Below, piece after piece: positions 22,501 to 34,596 of a stretch of DNA of 64,000 bases. Location: contig NC_026657.2 of assembly GCF_000004075.3 (NCBI RefSeq), forward strand, positions 11,532,001-11,596,000. The letters run 5' to 3'. How positions within the stretch are numbered: position 1 is the first letter of the stretch; each line of letters starts with the position of its first letter. Below the pieces are notes generated by a model that searched no databases, had not been told where the DNA came from, and worked only from the letters and a program-made list of their open reading frames with translations. Origin of the DNA: Cucumis sativus. Lineage: Eukaryota; Streptophyta; Magnoliopsida; Cucurbitales; Cucurbitaceae. The position numbers and the translations under genes are program-made.

Positions 22501-24274
22501 GTCGTTTTAAATATGCGAAGGATAGAATAAAGTTGAATAAACTAATGTAATTGCACCAAAATTATCTGACCAACATACAATAGATATTCAATTGAAAATA
22601 TAACGTAAGTAGATAAGAAATCTCACCAAAATACCTCTTTAAAAAAAATTAAAGAGATACCCAAATTAAATAAAAGTTAAAAAGACTTGGAGATTGTATG
22701 TCGAACAATTGCATAATTGTTGGGTGATTTCTACGGATGACCTTCATTTAGAGGTCCAAGTGAAAAATTGCCGTATTAAAAAAAAAGAATGAAAAGTTGT
22801 CTCGTGTTTGTGTTAGCACATTACGAATTTACCTATTCACGCCTTAAAACCACTCGCTCATTTGCAACTAAGAACACCACTTGAGGCACGTTTTTTTTAT
22901 GCTTGATGCTCAAAATATGTACTTAATGTTTTGTGCCCTTTGTTATATACTAGATATTGGAAACCTGATATTCATGTGAAATTTTATATGGAGTTAGTTT
23001 TGAAAAATTAGAAATTAGAAAAAACTAGCTCATAACATTTATTTTTTACATATTGCAAATATAAACGACTATCAAATGGTTATAGAGAAATTCACATTTT
23101 AAATTTGCCATTTTTGTAATTTGAAAAATATAGTAACATAATTCTATTATCATAGTTTTATTTTTGCTATTTTTTCGACTACCATGAGTTTTAATTAGCT
23201 ACTTATTTAGTTATACATAATTAGCTACTCTACAAAATTTACTTATATGGAATTTGATTTGAGGTCCATCTTTATTCTCCAAATTAATTCCATTTTTTAA
23301 GAAGAAAAAAAAAACTTAGTTCCTTGAAACTCAAAATCACATGTTGATAATATTGAAAAGGTTCATTCTGGTAAAAGAAAAATAGTAATGAAATAAAAAC
23401 ATAAATTGAATAAAATAATAATAAAAAAAAAGTATTGTGTTCTCTCTTCTCTGTTCTGTATCTTCGAAATCCAGAAGCCATTAATGCACTTTTTAGTTTT
23501 TACAGCATACGGATCCATCAGTTCTTCACCGACCAGACGCCATTAACGCTCCCTTCCTCACTCTTCTCCATTTTTGCACTGACCCATTTCTCCATTTCCC
23601 CCAATTTCCGCTTCTGCATCTTCTTCTCTCTCACCGCCAAGTAGGGTTTACTGCTACTGTTCTTCGTCTTTCTTCCTTCAGATTCCCGCCTACGTCTCGA
23701 TCCCTCAGTTTTGGTAACTCCCTCTTTTTCCTCCTTTCATACTTCATCGTGTTCTGCTGTGTGGTGCGTCTTCTTGATGTCCCCCCTGTTGGAATTTAAT
23801 TTCCGTCACTTGTTTTTTCTGCATTCTTTCACATCTACTCGAATTTGGGTTCTGTTTGTTTTTCCCGCTTAGATCACTTTTGCATCACATATGACTTATG
23901 GTATGATTCGTTCTTATTGTCGTGATTTTGACAAATCGTGTTGCTTCTTAACTCTCTGTGCCTTTTCTATCGTTAGAATTAGAATGTAATGTATCTGGGG
24001 TTTTGCTTGTTGGGAGAGAGAAATCGGGTTGTTCTTTTCTTTAATTATGGGCTTTGTTTTTAGGTGCTGTCCTGCATGGATATACAATACAGTAGGCATT
24101 TCACCTGTCGGTTTAACCAATAAACCCTATGGAATAGCCTAGAAGATGAAATCCGACTGCTGAGTTTTGATAGAAGATGCCTCTATCTTCAGATCATAGA
24201 CAGAGGTGGTAAAGATAGTTTTTGAATCGGAACTCAACTGTTAGATCAGCCAGCGAAAGTTTTTATTCGCCAAA
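19573..24274. other. Long intergenic region with foldback elements
   Basis: No coding gene is supportable over about 4.7 kb. Present are SRP19 3' sequence, a degenerate foldback around 20310-20455, a well-preserved foldback at 20788-21155 (listed), an (AT)n microsatellite at about 22268-22289, and another weak inverted region near 23040-23180. The last 850 bases (from about 23430) are pyrimidine-rich and look like the promoter and 5' UTR of the next gene, with a possible leader intron from GTAACTCC near 23716 to TTTTAG near 24063. Confidence 0.55.
20788..21155. repeat. Foldback/MITE-like element with 80-base inverted ends
   Basis: The left arm 20788-20867 begins TAACATACTTTTGGTTTTCG and ends GGTCAATCTCGAG. 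The right arm 21075-21155 is its imperfect reverse complement (CTCGAGATTGACC to CCAAAAGCATGTTA). The arms match over about 80 bases with few differences near the ends, including an uninterrupted 23-base block from CTTTTGG to CAAAAGT. The 207-base centre has no ORF. This is the expected form of a non-autonomous DNA transposon. Target duplication was not clear. Confidence 0.8.
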
Positions 24275-27200
24275 ATGATCAACAGACCACTTGTGCTCAC
24301 TTACCTGTATCTTTTCATCTACATTTTGCTGTCATCTGGAGTTATTTTGTATAACAAGGTATTACGACATCTTTTTTTTTTTTTTCTTTATTGATCATAT
24401 TTAAAATTTATTCCAGTTTTTCTTATTTTCTTTCTGTTACTGGTACAAGTAGTAATCAATGATTTAACTATTTCATAATCTGAATGCAAGGTATTACCAT
24501 ACTTAGTGCTTGGTTGTTGCTTTCTGGTGCGATTTAAATCTCATTTGGTGCTTATTTCTTCTAATATTGCAGTGGGTGCTCTCCCCAAAATACTTCAATT
24601 TTCCTTTGCCTATTACACTTACAATGATTCATATGGGGTTTTCTGGTGCTGTTGCATTCTTCCTTGTTCGAGTTTTCAAGGTATGGCTTTACCTGAAATC
24701 ATTTTACTGAAATCAAAGTACAGAGATGATTGTTAAACGGGGTGTTAGTAACTGCCACTCTTCCTTAGAGGTAGCATCTTTCTAGCACATTTGGTGAGAA
24801 AGTTCTACCTGATTTTCAGTCTGTGACCACTAGTAATTGTTACCAGCCGGCAGCAGTGCTTTAACATAAAGATATTGTTTGTCTTGGATAGCACACTTCA
24901 TTTGTTTTCCCTCGTTCAGTTGATCTATTCTTTTCTAATTTTGGGTAGCTAGAGTAATTAATCTTGATTCCAAATCTGCAGGTTGTATCTCCAGTCAAAA
25001 TGACTTTTGAAATGTAAGTTCTCTGAGAAATGAAAAGCTGCCGTATAATTGATTTTTGTAGATTATTTTTGTGTAATTTTATTTTCCTGTTTTTAATGCA
25101 TGATATCCTTGTTGGACAGATATGCAACGTGTGTCATCCCAATTAGTGCATTTTTTGCGTCAAGTCTTTGGTAAGTAAAGTTGTAAAATTAGTTTCTTGT
25201 AATAGTACTTGAAAGTGTTCTCATTTTGGAGGGAGGGATATCATTTCTATGTTTTTTAAATGATGCTTATCTGATACATTGGTTTGATGGATTATAATGT
25301 TCTCTTGGTGATGGCTAATAATATTGTGATTTTTTTGTTTATTATTTCTAGCTCAAGCAAACATGTTTGCTTGTATCATGCTTCAGTGTTTTCTTGTGTC
25401 TTTCATTAGATAAGTTAGCCTATGATCTAAGGTTTTATGCAGATGTTTCTAACTCGCTGTAATATTTAAATATGCTAAAAACTGTAATGGTTTTTATACT
25501 ATTTTGTAGCTGTTTGAGGATCAGTGCCTTATGCGTGATGTTCATAATGGCTTGAGTATTACTAACTACTAACTATTGATATTTCAGGTTTGGTAACACT
25601 GCCTACTTGCATATATCTGTGGCCTTCATTCAGATGCTTAAGGCTTTAAGTATGTGGTTTAACTTCATATTTTTTCTTACTTCTAGGATGAGTCTCCTTA
25701 GAAATGTAAAATAATTAGATGTAAATTTGACATTTCAGTGCCAGTAGCCACATTTTTAATGGCTGTTGTGTGTGGTACCGACAAGTTAAGGTGTGACGTT
25801 TTCTTCAACATGGTGCTGGTCAGTGTTGGGGTTGTCGTTTCCTCATATGGAGAGATACATTTTAATGTAGTAGGTACAGTTTACCAGGTCACAGGTATCT
25901 TTGCAGAAGCTCTCAGGCTGGTCTTGACGCAGGTCCTTCTGCAAAAGAAGGGCTTGACTCTAAATCCTATCACCAGCTTATATTACATTGCTCCATGCAG
26001 GTATAGTGTAGTTTGATGTCTCTTGACTGGAAGTAGTTGTGTCATTGGCAATGGATTCTTAAGATTTCGTTATGATCAAATAGTAACAATCTTTCATTGG
26101 AAAATGATTTAACATAAATGCCACAGAAGCTAGAGTGTAAGATTTAGCCGCTCAGATTTTGCTTTTGATGAATGCAGTTTTGTTTTCCTGTTTGTTCCTT
26201 GGTACCTGTTGGAGAAGCCAGAGATGCAAGTTACTCAAATTCAGTTCAACTTTTGGATCTTTTTTTCAAATGCATTGTGTGCCTTGGCGTTGAACTTCTC
26301 TATTTTCTTAGTAATTGGAAGAACTGGAGCAGTTACTATTCGAGTTGCTGGTGTTCTCAAGGACTGGATTCTAATAGCCCTCTCAACAGTCATATTTCCT
26401 GAATCTACTATAACAGGGCTGAATATCATTGGCTATGCAATCGGTAATCCTTGTCAAGTGGAGGGTCTTTTTTTCCTATTATGTTTTACTAGTTTAACGT
26501 GATTTTCAATTTACCAATCCTTCTCTCAATGCAGCATTGTGTGGGGTCCTCATGTATAATTACATAAAGGTCAAGGATGTTCGGGCATCTCAATTATCTT
26601 CTGACAGCCTTCCAGACAGAATCGTAAAGGTAAGAGTTCAGTTTAATAGAAAGTAGTTCGAGTTCCTTCTCCCCTTGATGCAATGTTTCATAAGTTTTAT
26701 ATGGTACTGAATGTTTCAATCTTTTTATGTGGGAGACAATTAGGTACAAAATAAGTTAGGAGAGATGGGAAAGTAAGACATCAACCAGTGTGAAAAAATT
26801 TGATAACACCCCCCTCACAGCTTCTCCATCTCTAAGTATTAGCAAAGATCATTTGATTTTTTTCCATTAGCGATTCGCAAAGTATAGCCACAACAACTAA
26901 CTCCCACAAGATTCTAGTTTTTCATTTGAAGGGGTATCCACATAAGAGCTGCTCCATACATAGTCACGTATATTCCTATGTTTATAACTCTAGGGCACAA
27001 AGGTATAACCTATTAAATGGATCATGTTCAGGAAAGGGTGGTTTTTTATGGCGTGCTGGGGTGTGCTATTATTTAGGATATTTGGGGCGAGAGGAATGAT
27101 AGAGTGTTTAGGGGTAGAAAGGGGGCATATGTGAGATATGGTTGTTGGCTAGATATCACGTGTCACTTTGGGCTTCGGTTTTGAAGATCTTTCGTAACTA

Positions 27201-28866
27201 TTCTATAGGCAACATTTTACTTGGTCCCCCTTCCTTTAAAAGGGTGGTTTTGTGTGCTGGTTTTTTGTGCCCTTGTATTCTTTTATTCTTTCTCAGTGAA
27301 AGTGTTTGTTTTCATTAAAAAAAAAAAGATCATGTTTACGTAAGAATTAAGATGCTATTCTTCTTTTGGGTCCCAAGCACGACCAAATACGTTTAAAGAT
27401 TATGTCAACGACTTGGTAGTTTAAGAATAGGAAATAACAGATTGCTTTGAGTGTCCCAGTTTGTACTACTTAGTCACACTACAAAGGAAATGGCAGTATA
27501 AGGATGGGTTCTTGGAATGAATATCAGGCGTATAATTTCCACCTACAATAAGCGTCCTTCAGAATGATTGAGTGTTGAGAGTTATGGTTGCTTGTATCTT
27601 TGATAAGTCTCTTGAGAAAGGTCTTTCTTTCATGTCAACTTCCTTGATCCTTACGTTGGTTGAGAGGCTGAAGATTGCTATCCAACACCAGTAGCTGAAG
27701 CAGAATGGTCAAATCTAGGGTTTTTGTAAAAAAATTAGGCGTTTGAATCACCTTTCTAAGTATCTATTTAGGTTCTAACAACTGAGGGGAATGTTCCATA
27801 TTTCCATACCAATGTCGGTTATTTTTATAAGCTAGGAATAGGAGGAGAGAATTTTGCTAGAAGTTTAAAATCTGTCAGGACTTGGAGAACATTACAATTC
27901 TAGGTGCCGGATGAAGTATCAATGCATCATATAAGGCTGGCTGTTATTATTTTCTTGGCATCATAGTTGTCTACATGGATTTAATAATATCTTTTGGAGC
28001 TTTAGTTTTTGCTTTAGGCCAGATGTGAAGTATTTTTTAAGGATAAGGAAAAATTTATGAACTGAAATCTTACCTGCTGCTTGATTCAGTTCATGATTTA
28101 TATGGGAGTGAGATGTATAAAATTGAAATTCCCAAGCATTGTTGGGGAAGTACAAAATTCCAAGTATTTGATGGATTGTGTATCTTTTTAGTTTTGGCTT
28201 TTGGGTGAACTTATTTACTTGACTACTCCTCTATGGGAATCCTTGATCATTGTGATTTTTTTGGTTAAATTAATAGAATTTTATTTTATAACCATGAACT
28301 TGAGGAACTAGATGCAAACATTGCCTTAATGTAATCTCATATTTCGAACTTGATAGTTGATTTGAGTTATTGTTGGTGGTAGTTTATGAATATTCCCTTG
28401 GCTATTTTTTAGAGCGTTATTTTTTTTCCTTTCCCTTTGATGATTTTGGTCAGGAGGTCTATGGATATAACCTGCAAAACAAACTATTAGACCGAAACGA
28501 TATATGCCAACTTATTCTGAGACCACACAGTCATTGTTAGAATGGTGATGATATTGGTGTAGGTGTGGGAACAAACGCTGATGAGTGCAACTTTACTTGC
28601 TTTCTTTTTTCATCTGCCGTGTTACTATCAGCAGTTTGTTTGTTTGCCTTGACCAGTCCTCCAATATTTTCATAACTGGATTTTAATGCCTAGTACAGGA
28701 CTGGAAGTTAGAGAAGAAGTCGTCGGATATATTCACACCAAATAGCAACGATGGCAATGGCGGAAACGGTTTATCCGATACGAATGTGGATGATGAGGCA
28801 CCTTTACTTGCATCATCAAGGTTGTCGCACATCGGTCGGATGCAGGTTGGTAACCACAATCAGTAG
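24275..28866 (+). CDS. Nucleotide-sugar/triose-phosphate translocator family protein
   Basis: Nine exons: 24275-24358, 24573-24680, 24982-25013, 25120-25170, 25588-25649, 25739-26000, 26178-26443, 26535-26629, 28699-28866 (1128 nt, 375 aa). It is a multi-pass drug/metabolite-type transporter of the TPT/DUF250 family, of the plant subgroup named probable sugar phosphate/phosphate translocator. Visible features are YNKWVLSPKYFNFPLPITLT, NTAYLHISVAFIQMLKALMP, a run of about ten hydrophobic segments, and GRTGAVTIRVAGVLKDW near residues 255-275, a family signature. The hydrophilic C-tail (about residues 305-375) has an acidic DDEAPLL segment, a possible sorting signal. It probably sits in Golgi/endomembranes; the substrate is not predictable. 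Intron 8 (2.07 kb) carries a LINE insertion. Confidence 0.93.
27020..27336 (+). mobile_element. 5'-truncated LINE insertion with poly-A and TSD
   Basis: A 299-base insert (27029-27327) ends in an A11 run (27317-27327). It is flanked by the perfect 9-base duplication GATCATGTT (27020-27028 and 27328-27336). Conceptual reading of the insert gives fragments like LWRAGVC and RERNDRV, with interruptions. These resemble the LWxxW/WxERNxRxF tail that follows the zf-RVT domain in plant L1-type reverse transcriptases. This is therefore the 3' end of a non-LTR retrotransposon that landed in intron 8 of the transporter gene, in sense orientation. Confidence 0.85.
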
Positions 28867-29470
28867 TGATATATAAATATGAATATGAATCACTAGGAAG
28901 GAAGAAAAAGAAAAAAGAAGAGAATAGGAGAAATATTAAATGGAAGTTGTTTTGATATATAAGATGAGATGAGGTGTTTTTTTAAGGTTTAGAAACAGGC
29001 TATTATGAATTCATTTGATTTTGTGGCTTGTCTCTCCTACATGGAATATAGATCATTGGGACTAGTGGGCAATTGTTGTTCTTGGCATATAACAATGAGC
29101 TCTTGATTTGGATGTAATACTTTAGGACAATTCTTTTAACCAAGTCATGTAATTGTATTCTTTTGATGAGCCAGACCTTTCATTTGGGGCAGTAACTAAA
29201 TTTTGCAGTCTTTGATCCATTAATACTATATAGTCCCCAAGAAAAAAGTTTCACAATATTACATGGTACCTTTCTCTCTTTTCCTCCTAATAGTGATGTT
29301 TTTAGAAAGTAGATGTATTGCTTTGGGTGGTTCAGAATTTGGTCAAGATTTAAGTTTTTGTTTTTTCTGCTTTTTTATTTTTCATTTCGACTTTTTTAAA
29401 CGGTAAAGGTAGCGAAGGAAAACTCAAAGCAAGATCCATAGACTATTTACAAAATAGAGCAAAATATCGG

Positions 29471-29520
29471 TCCATTTATTATGAACTACGATTGATCCAT
29501 TTATTATGAACTACGATTGA
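29471..29520. repeat. Perfect 25-base tandem duplication
   Basis: The 25-mer TCCATTTATTATGAACTACG+ATTGA at 29471-29495 is repeated exactly at 29496-29520. It lies inside a region (29440-29600) that resembles the foldback family, with ACAAAATAGAGCAAAATA on one side and TATTTGCTCTATCATGATAGA on the other, so the duplication probably arose inside an old element. Confidence 0.85.
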
Positions 29521-31200
29521 TTACTATTTGCTCTATCATGATAGATATAGGAAGTCTATAATAGATATATTAAAATAATTTTGATAATCAAATTTAATTT
29601 CTAGATAGGGAAAGAAAATGAATGAAATGTCAGAATCATAAATTTCTAAATTTGATTGAAAAACATAGAACTTCCAAACTTTAAATACATATTAAATGAG
29701 ATTATAGCTTTGATTTTTGAAGTTTTTTTTTTTTGAAAGAAAAACTACAATTTTTTTTATTTGATTAAATCTGTTACATATAAATTACAAACTAATTAGT
29801 ATGAAATGTACTCATAGACTAATTATGATACAATGATAAAACGTAACTATAAACTTAGAATACTAATTTAAATTTTGGTTACATTTTATAAATACATAGA
29901 ATTAGATTATACATTTCTTTAACAATTGAACAATCCAATGACAAAATTATTTAGTTGCAAAGGGTAAACGCCACCACCCATGTGATCAATGAAATTTGAC
30001 AATTTTAGTTTTTTCTTCTTCTTGTAATAATTACTTTATACGTTACTAAGTGATGTTCATAAAACAAACAAAGGAACAACGAAAAAGGAAGAACGTGAAA
30101 TTAGTGGAATTATTCCTCACCCCATCCCTTCACACTCCAAAACCATTGGTTCTCCGCCGCTCCCACCTAGCCTCTTACTGACTCACACGTGCCATCTCTC
30201 TTTCTACAAACATTTTTGCCTTTCAGAATATCCTACCTTCCTATTTAATATATATGTATATTTACTTATAAATCAAACTTTTATATTTTAGTTTCTATAG
30301 TTCAACAATTTATCATTTATAATATTTTTAAAAAAATTTATACTAAATATTATATGCAACAATAATAATAAAAAAAAGTGTATATGCACTAAATAGAAGC
30401 ATTTTTGTTATTCCATGAAGACTATTTTTTAAGTTTAGTTCTTAAAGTTATGGTTAATATTTCATTAGTTTGGTTTGTGTTTTCTTATTCTCATCACTAT
30501 TTGTTGTTTTTGTTCATTAAGTTAAGTTTTATTTAGGTGAGTATATATGCTTTGTTTTTGACATTTATTTTAGTATCAATTCTTTTTTGTTTATTTATTT
30601 AACAATTTAAACCTCTGATAAAAGCAAGTAAAGAAAATTAATTAACTTTACTATGATGTTGAATCAAACCTACAGATTGAAATAGTACTCCGAGTTTAAG
30701 ATTCAAATTGTAGATCATTAATTAATAATAATATCAAATTTAAATTTAAAGCTAAAAATTAAAAGCTTTGGAATGATTAATATATATACAAAAGAATTTA
30801 AAACAAGCAATAATTAAGGAAAAGTTATAGAGCATAAATATTCGATTCTTGTAACATACTGAAAGTATATACACACATGCAAAGAAAATAATCAAAATTA
30901 TATCGAAATATTATTTTAGTTTATGTATTTTGAGGATCCACCGTCCAATTTTAGTTTTTGTAATTTTAAATAAATATTAAATTTAGTTCCAAAATTAGTT
31001 AAATTGTTCTTAAGAAACATTTTCTTGCCTCCCATAGTTTTTACTATAAATTTTGAAAATATATTTGTTGATTATTGTTAATTAATTAATTTGGATAAAA
31101 TTGAATTTTGAAATACTAAATTTAAGATTTTTTGAAAATAGAAAGAGTAAAATTATACCACTAAAATTGGAAAAAGAATGGTTGAATAAATAACATTAAT

Positions 31201-31327
31201 ATGAAACCGTAAATTTAAGCTTTTGGATCGATCGATGATTGATCGACCATTAGAAAGTGATATGAAACCGTAAATTTAAACTTTTGGATCGATCCTCCTC
31301 GATTTCGATCAACCATTAAAAAATGAT
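31201..31327. repeat. Imperfect ~61-base tandem pair
   Basis: Copy 1 (31201-31261) and copy 2 (31262-31327) both start ATGAAACCGTAAATTTAA and share CTTTTGGATCGATC, then GATC-ACCATTA and TGAT. Copy 1 also contains a run of GATCGAT/ATTGATCGA that is locally palindromic. It sits about 450 bases upstream of the PDK start codon. Confidence 0.8.
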
Positions 31328-31773
31328 ATCATAACTTTTATTTGTTGGATCTTCGACAAAATTTAAGAGAAAGTAAAGGGATTTATTTTGTCCTTAAGGA
31401 AAAGAAAAACAACAATTTCTATTTTATGTCCGAGAAGATGAAGAAGTAGTCCGAAAGAGAAGCACCAATCACAGCCCCATATCCAATTCATCTTTCCACC
31501 TGTTTCAGTTTTCACATCCCATTACTACGATCTGCTTCAAAATTACAACCCTAAACAATTCTCTCTTTGGAGAAGAAGAAGAACAACAAATTCAAATGTC
31601 TCGTTAATACCTCTATACAAGGCAGTTTTTCCAAAACAAGCAAAAAAACACCGGACTAACTTTTCGTCTTCTTCCTTCATCTCTGGCTTTGTTTTTGCAG
31701 TTTTTGGCTTGCATGCCGTTTCTTTCATCCATTTCCTTCGTGGGTTTTTCCTTTTGGGCTCCCTCTTTGAGCC

Positions 31774-34596
31774 ATGGCGGCTAAAAAGCTCTGTGAAACC
31801 TTCTCCAAGACCCTGATCGACGAGGTTCAGAAATGGGGTTGTATGAAACAGACTGGGGTTAGTTTGAGATACATGATGGAGTTTGGTTCCAAGCCCACTC
31901 CTAAAAATTTGCTCATTTCTGCTCAGTTTCTTCATAAGGAGCTTCCAATTCGGATTGCTAGAAGAGCAATTGAACTTGAGAATCTGCCTTATGGCCTCTC
32001 TATGAAACCTGCTGTTTTGAAGGTCCCTTTTCTGTACTTTTCTGCTTTGCAGTTTGTTGAATTGGTTGCTGTCGGTTGTGCCTGAAAAATTAATGAGGAT
32101 TTTCTGACTTAGAAATTAGGAATTTGGTAATTGATGTAATGATTTTGTTTCTGTTTCACTTGCTTTTTTATCATTATTTCTTGTGAATTTTCTTCAAAAG
32201 ACTCTATTTGTGTTTGTTTGTTTGAACTTTCCAATTTAGGATGTACATATTTTTTAGCGTTCATGTTTAATTTAATCGTACAGTGAGTCAGTGAGAGGAA
32301 TTGGCTCAATTTTGTACAATTATTTTATCCCCCATTCTTTGTTGTTGTTGAAGATTCCTTTTCGCCTTTTTATTCAAACATCCTAAGTGCTTTTGCCGGT
32401 TAACTGTTTCCTGCTACTGCTTATTTTTTTAATTGTTTTTTAAGAGTTCGAACCTTTTTTGTATTTCATATAAAGTCTACATTTGGGGCATGTTTTTTTC
32501 TAGAAAAGTACTTGCATGATTATTGAAATGTTTAAATGTTTAGAGGTTGTTTGGGAACTGTCATCAAAACATTTTTTTCCATTTAAGAATAAAATTTCTG
32601 GGGAACTGTTTATGGTAATTGTTTTAAAAGTTGTTTTGAGTTTTTTCTGTTTCAGAAAAATGAACTTATTGTTCATCTCAAGAGTCAGTATCATGTTTTT
32701 GTGAATAATGATTTCAACGTATGCAAGAATGTGATCACCTAGTCAGCATCTAGTATCCTACGAATCTTTTTACACCCAGTAAGGTCAAGCGGGTTGTTTT
32801 GTGAGATTAGTCAAGGTGCTGATAAATTAGCTTGGACACTCATAGATCTAAAAAATAACGTACACAATACGATGAACTTGTACAAGTTCTTTAACCACAC
32901 AATCTTTGAAAAAAAAAAACTATTTTTGAACCGGTTTTCCAATCAGCAGTCCATTTGTTTCTTATTAGAGTTTCATGGTGTATGAAAAGGCAGAGTTCTG
33001 TATATTATATTTTTTAGCACAACCTTTTACTGGTTTTACTTCTCCATAAATGTTTTGTTAGGTTCGTGACTGGTATGTGGATTCTTTTCGTGACCTTCGG
33101 TCCTTTCCCGAGATAAAGAGTTCGGATGACGAAAAAGAGTTTACACAAATGATAAAGGCAATTAAGGTGAGACACAACAACGTGGTTCCAACGATGGCTT
33201 TAGGTGTTAAACAGCTGAAGAAAGGCCTAGGTCTGAATAATGTTGGGTCTCTAGATCTCCATGAGATTCATCAGTTTTTGGATCGCTTCTACATGTCAAG
33301 AATTGGGATTCGCATGCTCATTGGTTGGTTAAATTTCAATTTCCCTCAAGTCCCATCTTTCCTGTCTTCCCCTTTCCTTTCTCTATTTGTTTATAAAGTT
33401 TCTTTGATGGATGGGGAAAAATCTAAATCATGACATTTTTTTGCAATTTCTAGATGCTTAACATGTGGTTTGTGGAATTTGATTGTTACTCAGGGCAGCA
33501 TGTGGAATTACACAATCCCAATCCTCCTCCTGACTGTGTAGGATATATACACACAAAAATGTCCCCTGTGAACGTTGCGCAGAGCGCCAGTGAGGATGCT
33601 CGTGCAATCTGTTTACGTGAGTATGGTAGTGCTCCTGATATCAAAATCTATGGAGATCCGAGTTTCACATTTCCGTAAGTTCTTCATTTTGACTTTGCTC
33701 ACATGCTGTTTGCATTAAAGTTTCACTTCACTAGACTCTCAATCTCTCTGTTCTGAGTGTTTTTATCGATGTTTATGCCACTTTTCGCCCGTGTGACATG
33801 AATATTGATTTAAATCTTTCATCTGTTGTTTACTTTTTCAGTTACGTTCCAACACACTTGCATCTTATGGTCTTTGAGTTGGTTAAGAACTCATTACGTG
33901 CTGTGCAAGAGAGTTTCATGGATTCTGATAAAGTTCCACCTCCAGTTAGAATCATAGTTGCTGATGGAATTGAGGATGTCACTATTAAGGTATTGTTGTT
34001 ATGCATCACCAAAGTTAATTCAATGGAGTTTCAATATAACTGTTTATATGACTGACTTGTAGGTATCGGATGAGGGTGGTGGCATACCCCGAAGCGGCCT
34101 TCCCAGAATTTTCACTTACCTCTACACCACTGCAAAAGAACCTCTGGAGGAACATCCAGATCTGGGAACAACGGATTTGGTGACAATGGCTGGATATGGT
34201 TATGGTCTTCCAATAAGTCGTCTGTACGCTCGTTATTTTGGTGGAGATCTGCAAGTGATCTCCATGGAAGGATATGGTAAATAGATTCTTGCTGTTTTAG
34301 TTTTCGTCGTTGATTTCAGTATTTTCAAGCACATAGTACCATAATACTGTTTCGTCGACACGACTCACCTATTTCATTGCTTCCAAACATTTCTCGGAAC
34401 AAATAAAACTTAAAATTCCTTCATCATTGAGCTGAAATTCTTAATCCTAGTGAGTTTTGAGACATTAATTTCTAACTGCCATCTCTCCACAGTCGTTTTC
34501 AGGATGGTTATAACCGTTGTTATTGAACTGTAAACAGGAACAGATGCATATCTTCACCTGTCTCGTCTGGGGGATTCACAAGAGCCTCTCCCATGA
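31774..34596 (+). CDS. PDK: Mitochondrial pyruvate dehydrogenase kinase
   Basis: Six exons: 31774-32022, 33062-33323, 33494-33674, 33842-33989, 34063-34276, 34538-34596 (1113 nt, 370 aa). PDK phosphorylates serine of the PDH E1-alpha subunit in the mitochondrial matrix and switches the complex off. An N-terminal BCDHK/PDK helical domain (about 15-190) carries [19 protein letters not shown]. It is followed by a GHKL ATPase domain: N-box [10 protein letters not shown] with Asn at 247, G1 box [10 protein letters not shown] at 283-292, and G2 box GYGYGLP at 324-330, then ARYFGGDLQ. These are the ATP-binding residues of the family, all intact. The length matches plant PDKs. Intron 1 is about 1 kb. 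Confidence 0.97.

Larger units (their letters stand above)
28867..31773. other. Intergenic region upstream of PDK
   Basis: No gene was seen. It begins with the transporter 3' UTR. It contains the tandem repeat at 29471-29520, A/T-rich spacer, an irregular tandem pair at 31201-31327 and, from about 31430, a GA-rich then CT-rich stretch that is probably the PDK promoter and leader. The ORF running antisense at 31543-31935 overlaps PDK exon 1 and is a shadow. Confidence 0.6.

Noticed and set aside
31543-31935. 130-codon minus-strand ORF over the PDK start region
   Set aside because: It is antisense to PDK exon 1 and its leader, has no domain, and its length comes from the codon bias of the real gene.
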